From Bacteroidota bacterium (lineage in GTDB: Bacteria > Bacteroidota > Bacteroidia > NS11-12g > UBA955), in NCBI GenBank assembly GCA_027621365.1, contig JAQCBH010000010.1, positions 1 to 64,000 of the forward strand: DNA of 64,000 nucleotides. The letters are read 5' to 3'. Positions 1 through 9,413 of this stretch are shown in pieces. Under the pieces are notes generated by a model. That model worked only from the letters and a program-made list of their open reading frames with translations, searched no databases and was not told the origin of the DNA. Both the position numbers and the translations under genes were made by a program. Within the stretch, counting starts at the first letter, position 1. Every line of letters begins with the position of its first letter.

Positions 1-410
1 AACTGCTCGATTGAATTTTATCTCCTAGTCCATCAATAAGGGCTATACCCATTTTTTCACAGATTGGGCGTTCTGGTATAATGTCATTGTTTTGATCGCC
101 ACCATTGGCGAAAGCCAACTCGTAACTTTCGCCGTATTCCTTAGCTATTTTTTCTAGCGTCGCACAAACAGTACGGTCTTCATCTACAGAAAGAATGACC
201 TGATCCACACACAGCCTTGATGTTCGAGACGATAATCATTCGCTCTTCTGCCCCTTGGAACTCTTTGCTGCCTTTTAGAGCTCTTTGGTAATCACTATTC
301 ACAATCACAAAAAGCTCATCAGCCATAGCCTTGGCGTTGTTAAAATACTCCAGATGTCCCTTGTGAATTGGGTTAAAGTATCCGGATACTATAACTGCTC
401 TTTTCTTCAT
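1..410 (-). pseudogene. Cytidylyltransferase-like nucleotidyltransferase (glycerol-3-P cytidylyltransferase / RfaE2-like), frameshifted, runs off left edge
   Basis: N-terminus MKKRAVIVSGYFNPIHKGHLEYF carries the nucleotidyltransferase GxFxxxHxGH motif. Reading breaks in a (CA)4 tract at 206-213 and resumes in another frame as VDQVILSVDEDRTVCATLEKIAKEYGESYELAFANGGDQNNDIIPERPICEKMGIALIDGLGDKIQSS. Confidence 0.75.
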
Positions 411-1524
411 GTCAATACGATGTCTATCGCCTGTTTATCCTTGTCTTTTACAGGATAATATGCCTGCAACCGGGCAATCACCCCTTCCACATCATATTAG
501 AATAGCCTCGCTTTCCTAATAAGATCAACATTAGAACAAAAACACCCCCAAACCCACCTAATACAAGCGCCAAGAGGCGGCTTAGTCTTTTTGTTTCAAG
601 CGGGTAAACCGGTCGATCGATGATTTCAAACAACGGCTCTTGTTGGGCCATGAGGGTTTTTTGAAGTTCGGCGTTTTTGACCAGTTCGGCGTGCATGGTC
701 CCCAACACTTGTGCTTTGTATTGGCTGCGCACTTGGCCCACCTGAGGGGTGCTTCTGATGTACAAAGACCCTTGGTCTTCTTGAGCGGCCACCGAATACA
801 TCGATTTGCGCAATTCAACCTCTACGCTATCGATCTTTTTGTCGAGCAGCTGCACGGTAGAAGAAAAACGCTTCATTTTAAGCTCTCTATAGAGCTCGGT
901 GGCTTGGTAGACCAACCCTTCAACAAACACTTTGGAAACGGTGTCGTTTTGGCTGGTAAAGCTCACCTCAACAAAAGCCAACTCGTCGTCTTTTTTCGAA
1001 ACCGCTAGTTGGTTGTTTTCTAATATCGCCCGATGGTAAACCCCAAGAAAGGAGTCGCCAAGAAAAAACCGGTTGCTGTCTTTAAAGAGCACATCGTGCT
1101 GCCGCTCTTCTTTGGTTTCGCCCCTCTTATATTCGTGACGAATGATGTGGTTGACCAGAAAGTCGGTTTTGCCGCCCACCTCGGCTTGTTGCATCAGAGC
1201 TTTTTCTACCAAGGTTCGGCTTTTCATCAACTCCAACAAGTTGTCGCCCTGAAAGGCCCCTTCGCCGCCGCCGCCCAGATTGACACCAAACTGTGAGGCA
1301 ATGCCGCTTAGGCTAGATTTGGCATCTGGACTCTCAGAAAAAGCAAACACCAGGGTTGCGGTGTGGGTCAAGGGCTTGAATTTGGCATATAAGTAGCCCA
1401 AGACAGAACCCAATAGTCCGGCCAACAGCAAAAACAACCATTTGGTTTTAAGGTAGCGCAACGCCCCTTGTACAGAGAGCACAATGTCGCGCAAGGTGAT
1501 TTCGTCTTGGTTTGCTTCAGCCAT
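407..1524 (-). CDS. Chain-length determinant (Wzz-like) family protein, apparently frameshifted near 494-499
   Basis: Track ORF 478-1524 has two TM segments with a central periplasmic region. Beyond the track stop another frame continues as DVEGVIARLQAYYPVKDKDKQAIDIVLT*, whose TGA (407-409) overlaps the next ATG as ATGA. Confidence 0.7.
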
Positions 1525-1525
1525 C

Positions 1526-3949
1526 TTATTGGGTCAATAGTGCCCACAGGGTCGCAAACGCGGTGAGCTTGGTGGTAATGGAGTTGATGACATTTTCCCA
1601 GTTGACGGGGTCGGTCGCTTTTTTGAGCTTCTCCTTGTTCTTGTCTTTGGTCTCTTTGTTCAACACAAACACCTCTGCCCCGGGTTCAACCTTGGGGCTT
1701 ATGCGAAACACATAGGCATTGAAGGTTCGGTGAAGCTGCCCGTTTTGGGCCAGTACGTAGGTTTTCGAACGCCATGCCCGCGGCGTGTATCCGTTGCCAA
1801 AGTGGCGAACATAGTAGGCGGCTCGCTTGCCGCTCACGTAAGGGGTGTTGAGTATGTTTTTTGAGTTGGTGTTGTCTTCGCTGTATTTCAAGGCTGAGCC
1901 GTAGACTGTCACAAAATCTTGGGTGGTGGGTATGCGTAGCACATCTCCCCCCTCGAGCTTGTAGTTGTATTCTGATCGTTTGTTTCTCAGGGCCTTGGGC
2001 AAATCAAACACGAACCATTGCCCTGGTGCTGTTGGGCGTTGAAAGCGCGCACCCTGGGCGAAGGCATAAGGGGTCAACCCCCCCGCCTGCACAACGAGGT
2101 CTTGAATGCGCATGTTCTTGTTGAGCAACACATAGGTGCCGGGGTATTTGACCTCGCCCAACACCTGAACGGTTTGTTGCAACTCGTAGTTGGGAACGCG
2201 ACGAACCGAGACAATGTCTTGAGGGTACAAGGGGGTTTGCCACACAGTGTTGGCCTCGGCGGGGTTTTTGCTCACCACGAGGCTGATGATTTCAGTTTTG
2301 TAGGCTTCACCCGAAACGTAGTTGGGAGAAAATAGGTTGCTGCGCGCAATCTCTACCTTTTCGATTTCAGCACCCATGGCCAAGCCGCCGGCCAACAAAA
2401 CCACATCACCCAAGGTCATGCCCTCTTTGTAGGCAAAACTACCGGGTTTGCGCACCTCGCCATTGATGGCAACCTGAAAATCATCGGTGTATTCAGAAAG
2501 GGCAAACACCAGCAATTGGTCACGCTTTTGAAGGGTATAATTGGGCTCAAGCTTGTTTAGGTCTATGGGCATGTGCGAAACCGTACCATCATCAAAACGG
2601 CGCACCAAAAAGGCTCTGGCGGTAAACGCTTCGGGCTTCAAGCCGCCGGCTTTTTGTAGCAACTCGGTCACCCGGTCGCCCTCTTCGAGGGCATAGGGTC
2701 CAGCGAAATAGACAGGGCCCGATACGCTGACTCCATTTTCTACATCGGCGCTGTTCTCTTGCACATACACCCGATCGCCATTTTGAAACAACAGCGATTG
2801 TCCTGCTTGTTTCAAACTGTCGTAGTTCACGGTGTATACCCGCTGTGATTTGTTTTCGTAGCGCTGCACATACACAATGGGCAAATACGCATTGGCGGTT
2901 GCGCCGCCAGCATAGTCCAACAACTCAGCCATACCCTCGCCCGCTTTTAACTCATACGAAGCGTTTCGCTTGACCGCTCCTGTTAGGTTGACCACGGCAC
3001 CCATGGGCTTGACCAAGATGTAGTCATTGTCTTGCAAAAAGACGGCATTGCTGGGGTCTTTCAAAAACGAATAGGTGTCGAAGATATGCACGACTTCGCC
3101 GTTTCGGCGCACTTCGATTTGGCGAAGAGAACCCATGTTTGATGGGCCACCGGCGGCCAACAAGGCGTTGAACACGGTATTCATGGCGGGTATTTTGTAA
3201 CTGCCCGGATTGCTCACCTCTCCGACCATATGCACGACAATGCTGCGCGAATAGGCCAGCGAAATTTCCAGTTGACTGCCCGACAAATTGGAGGTAGAGG
3301 CCAGTGCTGAGCGAATAAGCGCCTTGGCGTTTTCAAAGGTGACCCCCTTCACATAGACCGAGCCCAAGTTTCTCCCTAACTCGATGCGCCCGCGGTTGTC
3401 TACGGGGCAGACTTGGTTGTAATACGAATTTCCAAAGAGAGAGATGCCAATCTCGTCGCCTATGCCAATCTCGTAATTGGCCGGCGCTTTGGCATCTAGG
3501 CTTCTGTCGTAAACCGCCAGGTTGGTGTTGCGATACAAGCCCTGGCCAAACACCTCGTTGCTCGCGCTGGGTTTGGGTGTGGTGAACACCTCGTTGCTCG
3601 CGCTGGGTTTGGGTGTGGTGAACACCTGCTCTTCAATGGCTTCGTTTTGGTTGGTGGCGGCTATTACACTAGCGGCATTGGCTTCGCTTGTCACGCTCGT
3701 TGGGGTTTGGGTCAACCCTGAAACGCGTGCTTTAAAGGCGGCTACTTCAGACGCGGCCATTCCTTGGGCCAATGCCAATTGTTCAACCTGGTCGGGCGAA
3801 AGCCCTTGCGCCTGGGCTTTTTCTACCAAAGCCAAAATGTCGGCATCAGAATAATCGCTTGCTTTCAAGCTAGAGGGTACCGGTTGGGCAAACGCCAGTG
3901 CACTGCACAAGAAAAAGCCCAAACACAGAGAAAAACCACGGGTTTTCAT
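1526..3949 (-). CDS. Polysaccharide export protein with multiple SLBB domains (Wza-like)
   Basis: 807 aa, signal peptide, NYEIGIGDEIGISLFG plus repeated V.GEV..PG.Y SLBB motifs; adjacent to the Wzz-like gene. Confidence 0.85.
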   Translation of the reverse strand: MKTRGFSLCLGFFLCSALAFAQPVPSSLKASDYSDADILALVEKAQAQGLSPDQVEQLALAQGMAASEVAAFKARVSGLTQTPTSVTSEANAASVIAATNQNEAIEEQVFTTPKPSASNEVFTTPKPSASNEVFGQGLYRNTNLAVYDRSLDAKAPANYEIGIGDEIGISLFGNSYYNQVCPVDNRGRIELGRNLGSVYVKGVTFENAKALIRSALASTSNLSGSQLEISLAYSRSIVVHMVGEVSNPGSYKIPAMNTVFNALLAAGGPSNMGSLRQIEVRRNGEVVHIFDTYSFLKDPSNAVFLQDNDYILVKPMGAVVNLTGAVKRNASYELKAGEGMAELLDYAGGATANAYLPIVYVQRYENKSQRVYTVNYDSLKQAGQSLLFQNGDRVYVQENSADVENGVSVSGPVYFAGPYALEEGDRVTELLQKAGGLKPEAFTARAFLVRRFDDGTVSHMPIDLNKLEPNYTLQKRDQLLVFALSEYTDDFQVAINGEVRKPGSFAYKEGMTLGDVVLLAGGLAMGAEIEKVEIARSNLFSPNYVSGEAYKTEIISLVVSKNPAEANTVWQTPLYPQDIVSVRRVPNYELQQTVQVLGEVKYPGTYVLLNKNMRIQDLVVQAGGLTPYAFAQGARFQRPTAPGQWFVFDLPKALRNKRSEYNYKLEGGDVLRIPTTQDFVTVYGSALKYSEDNTNSKNILNTPYVSGKRAAYYVRHFGNGYTPRAWRSKTYVLAQNGQLHRTFNAYVFRISPKVEPGAEVFVLNKETKDKNKEKLKKATDPVNWENVINSITTKLTAFATLWALLTQ
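3549..3620. repeat. Exact 36-bp tandem duplication inside the SLBB protein gene
   Basis: aacacctcgttgctcgcgctgggtttgggtgtggtg occurs twice back to back (3549-3584, 3585-3620), encoding VFTTPKPSASNE x2. Confidence 0.95.
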
Positions 3950-3953
3950 AATT

Positions 3954-3961
3954 CAAAAATA
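3954..3961 (-). promoter_or_regulatory. -7 element TATTTTTG, 4 nt before ATG of the SLBB gene
   Basis: TAnnTTTG consensus; spacer AATT. Confidence 0.75.
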
Positions 3962-3976
3962 CGGCTTCGCCCTTTG

Positions 3977-3993
3977 GGTCACAGGGGGTGACC
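3977..3993. promoter_or_regulatory. Candidate operator, inverted repeat GGTCAC-AGGGG-GTGACC
   Basis: Perfect 6-bp arms with 5-nt spacer, 15 nt upstream of the -7 element of the polysaccharide export operon. Confidence 0.4.
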
Positions 3994-4113
3994 TAGGCAA
4001 TAGACAGAACCTCGACAAGCGTCATGGTTTCTTCCACAAAAATATAGGGGTTTTGAGGGGCTTTTGTCCCTTAGTTGTACACGATACTCCTTTTTTGGCG
4101 GGGGGCTAAGCCG

Positions 4114-4845
4114 TTAATTGAACGAGCACAGGGTCATCTCTCCCGAGGGCTCTAGGCGAGCGTAGCGAGCCGGCCCCAACCAGGTACCGGGGTTGATGTA
4201 ACGAGACTTGTTTGAAAGCACCAAGTCAAGGGCAAGGTGTCGGTGGCCAAGCACATAGTAATCAGCATGATGGCTTTTCTTAATGAGGTTCTCGCAATGC
4301 GTGTACAAGAGTTCTTGCTCGTTTTGGGTAAACACCGGTGGCCTTTGTTTTTTTCGGCTGTTTCGGCTCAGGTTTTGCGCCAGGGCAGTGCCGACATCAG
4401 GGTGCAACCAGCGAAAGAAAAACTGGGCGGTTTTGGCATGAAACAACTTTCTCAAGACCTTGTACCAGCGATCACCAGGGCCCAATCCGTCGCCGTGGTG
4501 CAAATAGAGCGTCTTTCCATAATGGTCTACTTCGAGCGGACCGCTGATCACTGTGGCTCCGCATTCCTGTTCCAGGTAACTTTTCATCCAAGCATCGTGG
4601 TTTCCACGAAAGACAGTGATGGGGCATAGTTGACTGGTTTCGGCCAACTTAGCCAAAAACCTCACGCAACCTTTGGGAACGACCGTTTTGTATTCAAACC
4701 AGAAGTCAAACAAATCGCCCATCAAGTAAATGTGTTCGGCGTCTTTAGAAACTTGATCCAACCATCGGCATATTTTCATTTCTCTTTCTCGAGAACTGCT
4801 GAGGCCGTCGATGCCGAGGTGAAAGTCGCCGGCGAAATAGATCAT
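4114..4845 (-). CDS. lpxH: UDP-2,3-diacylglucosamine diphosphatase (LpxH-like)
   Basis: GDFHLG, GDLFDFWFEY, GNHDAW, HHGDGLG and GHRH metallophosphoesterase motifs. Confidence 0.85.
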   Translation of the reverse strand: MIYFAGDFHLGIDGLSSSREREMKICRWLDQVSKDAEHIYLMGDLFDFWFEYKTVVPKGCVRFLAKLAETSQLCPITVFRGNHDAWMKSYLEQECGATVISGPLEVDHYGKTLYLHHGDGLGPGDRWYKVLRKLFHAKTAQFFFRWLHPDVGTALAQNLSRNSRKKQRPPVFTQNEQELLYTHCENLIKKSHHADYYVLGHRHLALDLVLSNKSRYINPGTWLGPARYARLEPSGEMTLCSFN

Positions 4846-5840
4846 AAGCCGCCAAATTGTTGCAACATGCGAACATCTCCGCTGAAAAAGTCACGAATGT
4901 CAGAAATGCCGTATTTGAGCATGGTCAAACGATCGATGCCCATGCCAAAGGCGAAGCCGGAAAATTTTTTAGCATCTAGCCCACATGATTCGAGCACATT
5001 GGGGTGAACCATGCCGCAACCCAAGACTTCCAACCACCCCGTTCCTTTGGTCAAACGGCGATTTTCTTCGGTATCAAGTCCAGCCCATATATCCATCTCT
5101 GCACTGGGTTCGGTAAAGGGAAAATAGCTGCTTCGAAAACGTATCTGGGTTCCTTCTCCGAAAAACTGCTGCACGAAATAATACAGGGTTTGTTTGAGGT
5201 CTGTGAAACTTACTCCTTCGTCTACATACAAGCCCTCAATTTGATGAAAGAAACAATTGCTTCGTGAGCTGACGGCTTCGTTGCGGTATACTCGTCCAGG
5301 CATCACCAAACGAAACGGCGGTTGTCCTCGCTCCATTTCCCTCACTTGAACCGAACTGGTATGTGTTCTCAATACATGTTCGGCAATAAAAAAGGTGTCC
5401 TGCATATCACGAGCAGGGTGATCGTCAGCAAAGTTCAAGGCACCAAAGTTGTGGTGGTCGTCTTCGATTTCTGGCCCTTCAGCCAAATCAAAACCAAGTT
5501 TCGAGAATATGCCTACCAACTCATCTTCAACCACCTTTAAAGGATGTAGAGAACCGTAGGGTATTTGTTGCAGCAAAGAAGCATCGTAGTCGACTTCGAG
5601 GTTTGAATCATTTGACTCATGTGCGGCCGACCATTTTTCTTCTGCTTTGCGTTTGAGAAGATTCAACCCCTTTCCTACTGTTCGCTTTTCTTCACCCTCC
5701 AAGGTTTTGAACTCATCAAACAAGACCGACACTTTTCCCTTTTTAGACAAATAGGCCAAACGAAACGATTCGGCCTCTGCCCCATTGTTGATCACAATGG
5801 CATCTATTTCGTGTTCTAGGTCTTGAATGCGCTTGAGCAT
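4842..5840 (-). CDS. pheS: Phenylalanine--tRNA ligase alpha subunit
   Basis: HPL..V..E....F..LGF, DDHPARDMQDTFF, GMGIDRLTMLKYGISDIRDFF; start at MLKRIQDLEHE. Confidence 0.95.
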   Translation of the reverse strand: MLKRIQDLEHEIDAIVINNGAEAESFRLAYLSKKGKVSVLFDEFKTLEGEEKRTVGKGLNLLKRKAEEKWSAAHESNDSNLEVDYDASLLQQIPYGSLHPLKVVEDELVGIFSKLGFDLAEGPEIEDDHHNFGALNFADDHPARDMQDTFFIAEHVLRTHTSSVQVREMERGQPPFRLVMPGRVYRNEAVSSRSNCFFHQIEGLYVDEGVSFTDLKQTLYYFVQQFFGEGTQIRFRSSYFPFTEPSAEMDIWAGLDTEENRRLTKGTGWLEVLGCGMVHPNVLESCGLDAKKFSGFAFGMGIDRLTMLKYGISDIRDFFSGDVRMLQQFGGL

Positions 5841-5844
5841 TGTA

Positions 5845-5852
5845 CAAAAATA
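5845..5852 (-). promoter_or_regulatory. -7 element TATTTTTG, 4 nt before ATG of pheS
   Basis: TAnnTTTG; spacer TACA. Confidence 0.75.
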
Positions 5853-6101
5853 CAGCTTGTTTTCAGAATCACCGGTTTGGTTTTCCCCTCGGTTTTCCCT
5901 CGTCCTGTAATTCAATAATATTCTTCTTTAAAATGAATTGTATTAGGTATTATAGCTGTGTGGAAATGTGAATATGAGTTGGTTTTGATGCTTAAGTCAT
6001 TCATTTTGAATGGTTTTTTGTTTTGCTTTTTTCCCGACACCCTGATGACTGGTGTTTGGGTTATTGGCCCTTCATCAACAAGGTTTCGTTTCTTGATTTT
6101 G

Positions 6102-6117
6102 TTTTTCACGTGGAAAC
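6102..6117. promoter_or_regulatory. Weak parS-like site (TTTTTCACGTGGAAAC)
   Basis: 12/16 match; TTTCACGTG followed by a 1-nt shifted GAAAC half-site; intergenic between pheS and the Ig-like lipoprotein gene. Confidence 0.3.
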
Positions 6118-6121
6118 ACAA

Positions 6122-7093
6122 TCATCGTAAGATCTCCCCAACGAAATCGACAGTGATTTCTTCTTTTTTCACAATGATTTCATTGATGAGTCCGGGTTTG
6201 CAAATGACCTCGTGTATCTCATAGTGGTCTGGCCAGTCGAGCACATGGTTGTTGTTTTCGTCCTTATAAGTGACGAGTATGTATGTACCTTCTTTTAATT
6301 CCAATTGTAGGGAATCGTGAAACTCTCCATTGGGTTGGTTGACCCATGTCTTGGGCTCTTTGAAAAAGTAAGAGCCCTCCCCTTTTAGCATCAATTGGGC
6401 AATCGTCGAATCTGCTGGTTTTGTATGGCTGCTATCGGCTTTTGTGACAAGTGGCGGGTATTCGAAACTTTGGGTTGTGTTTGTTTCGGCTTCCAATATT
6501 CCACGGCCATACACTTCTGTAGAGTCGTATTGTTTATTGGCGTTGGCATCCAAAAAGAATATATACTGTTTGCTTTGATCAGGTGCGGGGTCAGAATACC
6601 GATAGCTTAAGCCTGTTGGGCTGCTTTCGCTCGGCAGGACCCAATGGGTTTCATGATTGGTTTGGAGTGTAAGCACCCACTGTCCTTTTGCGTTGCGCAA
6701 GCTTTTGGCGTCTTTGAAAGAGACTTGAATGTGCAGCTGATGGGAATCAAGCGCTTTGTAGAGGTTGTTTTCATTCAAATCGCTCAATGACTTCCCTAAT
6801 GAAAGTTGTTTCACGCTTAAGGGCACGTCAAAACTCACTTCGTTTCTGTGAACCTTTCCTCGCTGTTCCAAATAGTCATCTGAGGGGTTTAGTAAAACAG
6901 AACCTTTGCTTTGCATATTTTCGTCGAACACAAATGTCCAGCGTTGCAGTTGTGTGTCTTTGCGTTCTATCAGCGTCTTGTCTATTCGAATCAATACAGG
7001 AGATGTTGTGTCTTTGGCTCCCCCGGTTGGGCTTACAGGGTTGGCGCATGACGCTAGGGCGCTTAGGATCAATATGGAGAGGGTAGTTCTCAT
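6122..7093 (-). CDS. Ig-like-domain lipoprotein of the Bacteroidetes 'CANPVSPTGGxKD' type
   Basis: Lipobox ALASCANP followed by GGAKDTTSPVLIRID; overlaps mnmG by 4 bp. Confidence 0.7.
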   Translation of the reverse strand: MRTTLSILILSALASCANPVSPTGGAKDTTSPVLIRIDKTLIERKDTQLQRWTFVFDENMQSKGSVLLNPSDDYLEQRGKVHRNEVSFDVPLSVKQLSLGKSLSDLNENNLYKALDSHQLHIQVSFKDAKSLRNAKGQWVLTLQTNHETHWVLPSESSPTGLSYRYSDPAPDQSKQYIFFLDANANKQYDSTEVYGRGILEAETNTTQSFEYPPLVTKADSSHTKPADSTIAQLMLKGEGSYFFKEPKTWVNQPNGEFHDSLQLELKEGTYILVTYKDENNNHVLDWPDHYEIHEVICKPGLINEIIVKKEEITVDFVGEILR

Positions 7094-8958
7094 CGTCCAA
7101 AATGAACCAAAAGTACAGAAACATCTGAGGGGCTGACTCCCGAAATGCGTTGGGCTTGGCCAATGGTTGCTGGGCGCAGTTTTGATAGTTTTTCTCGGCT
7201 TTCTATACTCATGGCTCTGAGTTGCTTGTAATCGAAGTCTAGGGGTATACTCAGCGATTCGAGGCGCTGCAGCTTGAGGGCATTTTCTTTTTCCCGTTCT
7301 ATATAGGTGTGGTATTTGGCCAGAATTTCTGCTCGCTCTATGGCTTCTGGGTCTTGGCTGATGGAGTTAAGCTGCTTTGCTATTTCTGGGTCTTGACTCA
7401 AATCCTGAAGGCTGATTTCGGGCCGGAGTAAGAGTTTGTGCAAACGAGTCTTTTCGCTAATGGGGGCAGACTGTGTGTTCTGGGCGTTGAAATTTTCAGG
7501 TGAAGCGTTATGGGTCTGTAAGTATTCGCTTATAGCCCGAGTTTCCTGTTGCCTCTTTTCAAACTCTTGCAGCCGCTCTTGCGAGGCCAAACCAATTTCA
7601 GCGCCAATGGGAGTGAGTCGCTCATCGGCGTTGTCTTGGCGCAAGCTGATGCGGTATTCGGCTCTAGAGGTAAACATTCGGTACGGCTCATCTGTGCCCT
7701 TGTTGACCAAGTCATCGACCAAAACCCCAATGTAGGCCTGATCCCTTCTTAAAACGATGGCGTTTTGTTCTTGCACTTTCCGTGCCGCGTTAATGCCAGC
7801 CACCAATCCTTGAGCAGCGGCTTCTTCGTAACCCGTGGTACCGTTGATTTGCCCAGCAAAAAACAAGCCATCTATGAGTTTGGTTTCAAGCGATAGTTTG
7901 AGTTGAGTGGGTGGAAAGTAGTCGTATTCTATGGCATAACCGGGTCTAAATATTTTAGCCTTCTCGAATCCGGGTATTTGCCTCAAGGCTTTTTCTTGAA
8001 TGTGATCTGGTAAAGAGGTGCTGAACCCGTTGACATAAACCTCTATTGTGTTCCAACCTTCTGGTTCTACAAAGATCTGATGGCGGTCGCGCTCGGCAAA
8101 GCGGTTGATTTTATCTTCAATCGAAGGGCAATAACGGGGCCCTAAACTCTGAATGGTGCCGTTGTACATGGGCGAGTCTTCAAAGCCCTCGCGAAGGGTT
8201 TCGTGAACCTGACCGTTGGTATAGGTGATGTAGCAAGAACGTTGACGGGAGAGAGCTCGGCTGCTTTTCAAATAGGAGAACTTGGCCGGGTTTTCGTCTC
8301 CTGGTTGTTCCTCCATTTTAGAGTAGTCAAGGCTACGGCCGTCAACGCGTGGGGGCGTGCCTGTTTTCATGCGGCCCGACTCAAAACCCAAGTCTTTGAG
8401 TTGTTTGGTGATGCCAAACGAGGCCGATTCGCCCATTCGGCCGCCACCAAACTGTTTTCTTCCTATATGAATGAGGCCCGAAAGAAAGGTACCCGTAGTC
8501 AACACTACGGTTTTGCCCTTGAATTCTACCCCCATACCGGTTGTTACCCCTGTGATTTTGTTGTTTTCAAGCGTTAAACCCGTAACCGAGTCTTGAAAGA
8601 AGTCGACATTGGGGTTCTGTTCAAGGGTCAAACGCCACTCTTCAGAAAAGCGCCAACGATCGCTTTGAGCACGGGGGCTCCACATGGCTACTCCTTTGCT
8701 GCGGTTGAGCATGCGAAACTGTATAGCGGTGCGATCGGTGATGAGACCACTCATGCCCCCTAAGGCGTCTATCTCTCTGACTATCTGTCCTTTAGCTACC
8801 CCACCCATCGCAGGATTGCAGCTCATTTTGGCAATGGTTTCCATGTTCATGGTCACCAACAAGACCCGCGAACCCATGGTAGCGGCTGCGTGAGCGGCCT
8901 CGCAACCCGCATGGCCCGCACCCACCACAATCACGTCGTATGTTTCGCTTTTGAGCAT
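7090..8958 (-). CDS. mnmG: tRNA uridine-5-carboxymethylaminomethyl modification enzyme MnmG (GidA)
   Basis: YDVIVVGAGHAGCEAA, SCNPAMGGVAKG, GQINGTTGYEEAAAQG. ATG at 8958 preferred over the upstream TTG. Confidence 0.97.
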   Translation of the reverse strand: MLKSETYDVIVVGAGHAGCEAAHAAATMGSRVLLVTMNMETIAKMSCNPAMGGVAKGQIVREIDALGGMSGLITDRTAIQFRMLNRSKGVAMWSPRAQSDRWRFSEEWRLTLEQNPNVDFFQDSVTGLTLENNKITGVTTGMGVEFKGKTVVLTTGTFLSGLIHIGRKQFGGGRMGESASFGITKQLKDLGFESGRMKTGTPPRVDGRSLDYSKMEEQPGDENPAKFSYLKSSRALSRQRSCYITYTNGQVHETLREGFEDSPMYNGTIQSLGPRYCPSIEDKINRFAERDRHQIFVEPEGWNTIEVYVNGFSTSLPDHIQEKALRQIPGFEKAKIFRPGYAIEYDYFPPTQLKLSLETKLIDGLFFAGQINGTTGYEEAAAQGLVAGINAARKVQEQNAIVLRRDQAYIGVLVDDLVNKGTDEPYRMFTSRAEYRISLRQDNADERLTPIGAEIGLASQERLQEFEKRQQETRAISEYLQTHNASPENFNAQNTQSAPISEKTRLHKLLLRPEISLQDLSQDPEIAKQLNSISQDPEAIERAEILAKYHTYIEREKENALKLQRLESLSIPLDFDYKQLRAMSIESREKLSKLRPATIGQAQRISGVSPSDVSVLLVHFGR

Positions 8959-8961
8959 ATG

Positions 8962-8969
8962 CAAAGATA
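8962..8969 (-). promoter_or_regulatory. -7 element TATCTTTG, 3 nt before ATG of mnmG
   Basis: TAnnTTTG; spacer CAT. Confidence 0.65.
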
Positions 8970-8975
8970 AACCGA

Positions 8976-9407
8976 CTAGGCTTGCTCCCGCCAGAGCTTC
9001 AAGGCCTCTTCTTCAGCGGCCCTCATTATGGCTTGATCATTGGGGCTCTTGTCTTTGTGGCCCAGCAAATGGAGCAGGCCATGAAAGACAACACGGGCCA
9101 ATTCTTCTTCGGGTTTCACGTGAAACGCAGCCGCGTTTTCTTTTGTGCGGTCTACTGAAATGTAAATCTCCCCATCAATGGAGTTTTGTTTGTCTCCCAA
9201 GTCAAAGGTGATGATGTCGGTGTAGGTGTTGTGTTGCAGGTGTTCCTGGTTCATTTCAAGCAATTCTTCGTCATTGCAAAACACGTACGTCAAGTTTTCA
9301 ATGCGTTTGTTTTTGTTCAAACACAATTGATGCAATGTTTTTCGAAAACGATTTCGTTCAGTTTGGTTCAAAAAACGAGAACGACCGAGAAATTGAATGG
9401 AGTTCAT
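8976..9407 (-). CDS. ybeY: Endoribonuclease / rRNA maturation factor YbeY
   Basis: HGLLHLLGHKD metal-binding motif. Confidence 0.93.
   Translation of the reverse strand: MNSIQFLGRSRFLNQTERNRFRKTLHQLCLNKNKRIENLTYVFCNDEELLEMNQEHLQHNTYTDIITFDLGDKQNSIDGEIYISVDRTKENAAAFHVKPEEELARVVFHGLLHLLGHKDKSPNDQAIMRAAEEEALKLWREQA
9112..9127. promoter_or_regulatory. parS-like site 1 (GGTTTCACGTGAAACG, inside ybeY)
   Basis: 14/16 match to the ParB parS consensus TGTTTCACGTGAAACA; 14-bp perfect palindrome GTTTCACGTGAAAC at 9113-9126. Confidence 0.75.
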
Positions 9408-9413
9408 GATATT

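Noticed and set aside
5912-6121. 69-aa minus ORF between pheS and the Ig-like lipoprotein gene
   Set aside because: AT-rich and basic, no signal or motif, and it covers the weak parS-like site; more likely non-coding.
5841-6121. Possible oriC in the AT-rich intergenic region near mnmG and parS-like sites
   Set aside because: I found only one poor DnaA-box-like 9-mer (TGTGGAAAT) and no cluster; no dnaA/dnaN nearby.
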